Below, piece by piece: positions 61,427 through 64,000 of a stretch of 64,000 bases of DNA. Source of the DNA: Corydoras sp. C115 (lineage: Eukaryota; Chordata; Actinopteri; Siluriformes; Callichthyidae); NCBI GenBank assembly GCA_019802505.1, contig JAFMOC010000094.1, forward strand, positions 387,501-451,500, read 5' to 3'. How positions within the stretch are numbered: position 1 is the first letter of the stretch; every line of letters starts with the position of its first letter. A model generated the notes under the pieces. The model saw only the letters and a program-made list of their open reading frames with translations, did no database searches and was not told where the DNA came from. Made by a program: the position numbers and the translations under genes.

Positions 61427-64000
61427 CTGACAAAGAATGTGTCTTAAATATCATAGCTTATAAACATGAAACATACTTTATAAATTATGTTATGGCTAAT
61501 TTTCCAAAATTCTTAAAATTATGTCTGTAAAACCGAGCTGTTAATATTGGTGCCAAAATGAATAACCGTCTCTAATGAACAAAGCCAAATATAGAATTAC
61601 ATCTCAGAAAGGACCTGTGTTTTATTTTGTTACTGCTGATACTGAAGGCCTGAATCTAAAGCATCTAGCCTACCTCCACAAAACTTCCCTTAACTCACCA
61701 TCAGTATGTAAAGCACATGCTGACAGGGTTTTACATAATAAGAGCATGTGGGCATTGTATTTTATTAAACAAAACAGTGCAGGGAGAGTTGTGTTAAAAG
61801 GAAGATTTAAAATAGTAAATTTTCATAAATATTTATAAATTACAGACATGTAATCTAAAGTTTATTGGTCCAGTAAACCTTACGTTGAGGACAAAGTTGT
61901 GCCTACAGAACGGTATATTTGAAAGCAGATCTTCAAGCATTTGTATGCATGTATTTTTAAATTTTAAAGTATTACTCAACTTATTTTGGCTAATTCCAGG
62001 TCTGGGATTTCATAGCATTTGCTGAACATAATAACTAAAACTCACATTACTGAAAATTTAATATCACCTTAAAAACAGCACTGATTATTTTAGGCTGAAT
62101 AAGCTAAGAAACTGAATGTCATAGTAATGCAGCATTAATATTGTGGGCCAAACTCTAAGGTGTGTGTCAGAAATTGAACAAGCTCGACTGACAGAGACAG
62201 TGTTGCATAAAGCAGGTCATTCTAAGCAATATAAAAGCATAGCAGAAAGAGTAAACCTGAAAAAGTACAATTTTAACAATTTGACCTGTTCTCTAACCTC
62301 ACTGATTTATAAAGGAATTAAGTGGAACACCAAATACAGATACCAGATATTTAGTAACAATAAAATAGGAACTGAAGCCAGAAAAAAGTAAAGCTCTCAT
62401 AGAAATTACATTGCATGTTTATAATATTGAATATATTGAAGATGAACATAGTTATATACGATTTTTTTAATTTTTTAATAATACATTTAATAATGTAATT
62501 TTACTTTTAGTGACATACTATAGGAGTACAAATTTCCCATTGATATGGTCATTACCAATGTCAAACATTTTATTTTGACTACATATTTTGAATAATTAGA
62601 GTAAAGTAATTTTCATTAAAAGCAATAAACCATTTAATTGGTGCTATTTGACTAAAATAAACTATAGAAGCATTACAGCACTTTCCTTAATATCAATATG
62701 CCTTTAATTTCAGCTCAAAGAAATCCACAAACAATTCAGGAATGAAATGTAATCACAGTAAAATGTCTAGTATGGACCTGTGTTTTGGAAACTTTCTATT
62801 TTCAAGCATATAATTAAAGAATCACATAATTGGTTTGTTGATCATTTCAAAGTGCAAAAAACTTAAAATTCATACCTTTACTAATTTTTATCTAGTAAAT
62901 ACTACTGCAACCTTTATAGACTTCTATTTACATATCTTTGTGGTAAAATACTGTTATCTTATCATCGCATTACTAAATTGGATGTTTCAACTGCACAATA
63001 TCTTAATCGAACCACATATTTCACTTCTGATGATCCCCCAATGCCCACTTGCTTTATAAAGTTCCTTAGAGTATTCATGATGTGTAATTTGCATTATCCT
63101 CAAAAACAAGCCAATACACAAAATACCATACACAGGCCAATCAAACACATTCTGATCATTTACTCTAATCACAAGCCACCTCTTATAACATCTGCAGTGC
63201 CAAGCTAAAGGGAGCTAGAGAGGCACCAATACTTTGCCATCTGCTCGTTTCCTTGTTTTGCAGCTGATATTACTGGAGATAAAATCTAATAAGAAGTGGC
63301 TGAATGTCCCTCTTGGGACTTTCTCTTCTAGAAAACACAGGTGCACTCATCGACACACACAGCAGTTCGATTTGGCTAGTAAAAAAAAAAAAAAGTCGGT
63401 GAATTGAATACTGCAAATGACAGAAGGTTTCACAGGGAAACACAGACACAAAGCATCAATAATTCTATCAGCTCATACATATTTGAAAGCTCTTTACCTG
63501 AGAAGGTGACAGACAATAAGCAAATCAGTAAGAACAGAAGACAGGATGAAATTTTGCTTCAATTTACCAAAAAAGTGAAATATTCTAAATTGTAAAATAT
63601 CAAGTTCCATTTACATTCCTAATGAAATATTTTATGTAGTTCATTTTTATTACATTGAGAAATGTAATAAAGTGAATCTGTGCATATCTTTATTTTTTAA
63701 TTCAGCAGTATATGGAAATCAGAGATCATATATTATTGTTTGAACATAACTACACAAAGGCCTCATTCATATTAAAATAGCAAAACATTTGTCACAGATG
63801 TATTATTTGGTGGCTTCATATAATCTGTACTTCACTTGTCAATGTGCAAAGTAGTTTAAAATTTCTTTGTAGGATAAAGATAACAGTTGCTCATGTTTTA
63901 CACTCTAACCAAGCAAATTGATTGTTAGTTGTTTCAAACCAGCCAGAAAGTTTACACTACAACAAAAGCTTATCCTCATCAAACAAAAACACTAAGCTCC

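Overview
This window is vertebrate, almost certainly a teleost. It has small exons with GT/AG introns, very long dinucleotide arrays, and many tRNA-derived SINEs whose central domain (a box B of GGTTCGAATCC followed by 'tttccatgttctcccc...cccacagtccaaaaacatgga') is typical of ostariophysan fishes. A catfish-type genome is my best guess; the species is not determined. No prokaryotic features are present.

One gene can be supported. It is srcin1, encoding SRC kinase signalling inhibitor 1 (p140Cap), and it lies on the minus strand. I identify ten internal coding exons between 35566 and 123. Their splice phases agree throughout, giving 2065 nt and 687 complete codons with no stop. From 5' to 3' they are: a 30-nt microexon (35537-35566), a 317-nt N-terminal exon, a 27-nt microexon encoding QQPNYWSFK, a Ser/Arg-rich exon, the AIP3-type domain exon, a large 734-nt Ser/Tyr-rich exon, three small exons running into a proline-rich stretch, and two coiled-coil exons. 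The initiator exon lies upstream (above 35566 or outside the window), and the 3' part of the gene lies beyond base 1. The duplicated fish paralogues (a/b) cannot be told apart here.

Layout. 0.1-5.3 kb: coiled-coil exons, with a MITE-like inverted repeat between them. 5.3-11.8 kb: five exons, including an in-frame alternative acceptor candidate at exon 8 and a (TGGG)7 tract in the transcript strand. 12-22 kb: AIP3, Ser/Arg and NYWSFK exons, with a solo-LTR candidate at 21.3 kb. 22-34 kb: a 12-kb intron with SINEs, a zero-spacer 96-bp palindrome, a possible internal promoter at 28.4-29.5 kb (CArG box plus X-box palindrome and a strong downstream splice donor) and a dead Tc1-like element. 34-35.6 kb: the N-terminal exons. 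35.6-64 kb: no recognisable exon, only SINEs, microsatellites up to (TA)71, a second solo-LTR candidate with target-site duplication, and some repeat-poor stretches that may be regulatory.

I found nothing that qualifies as a new multi-gene system. The points most worth checking are splicing and promoter architecture of srcin1, and several well-bounded repeat structures.
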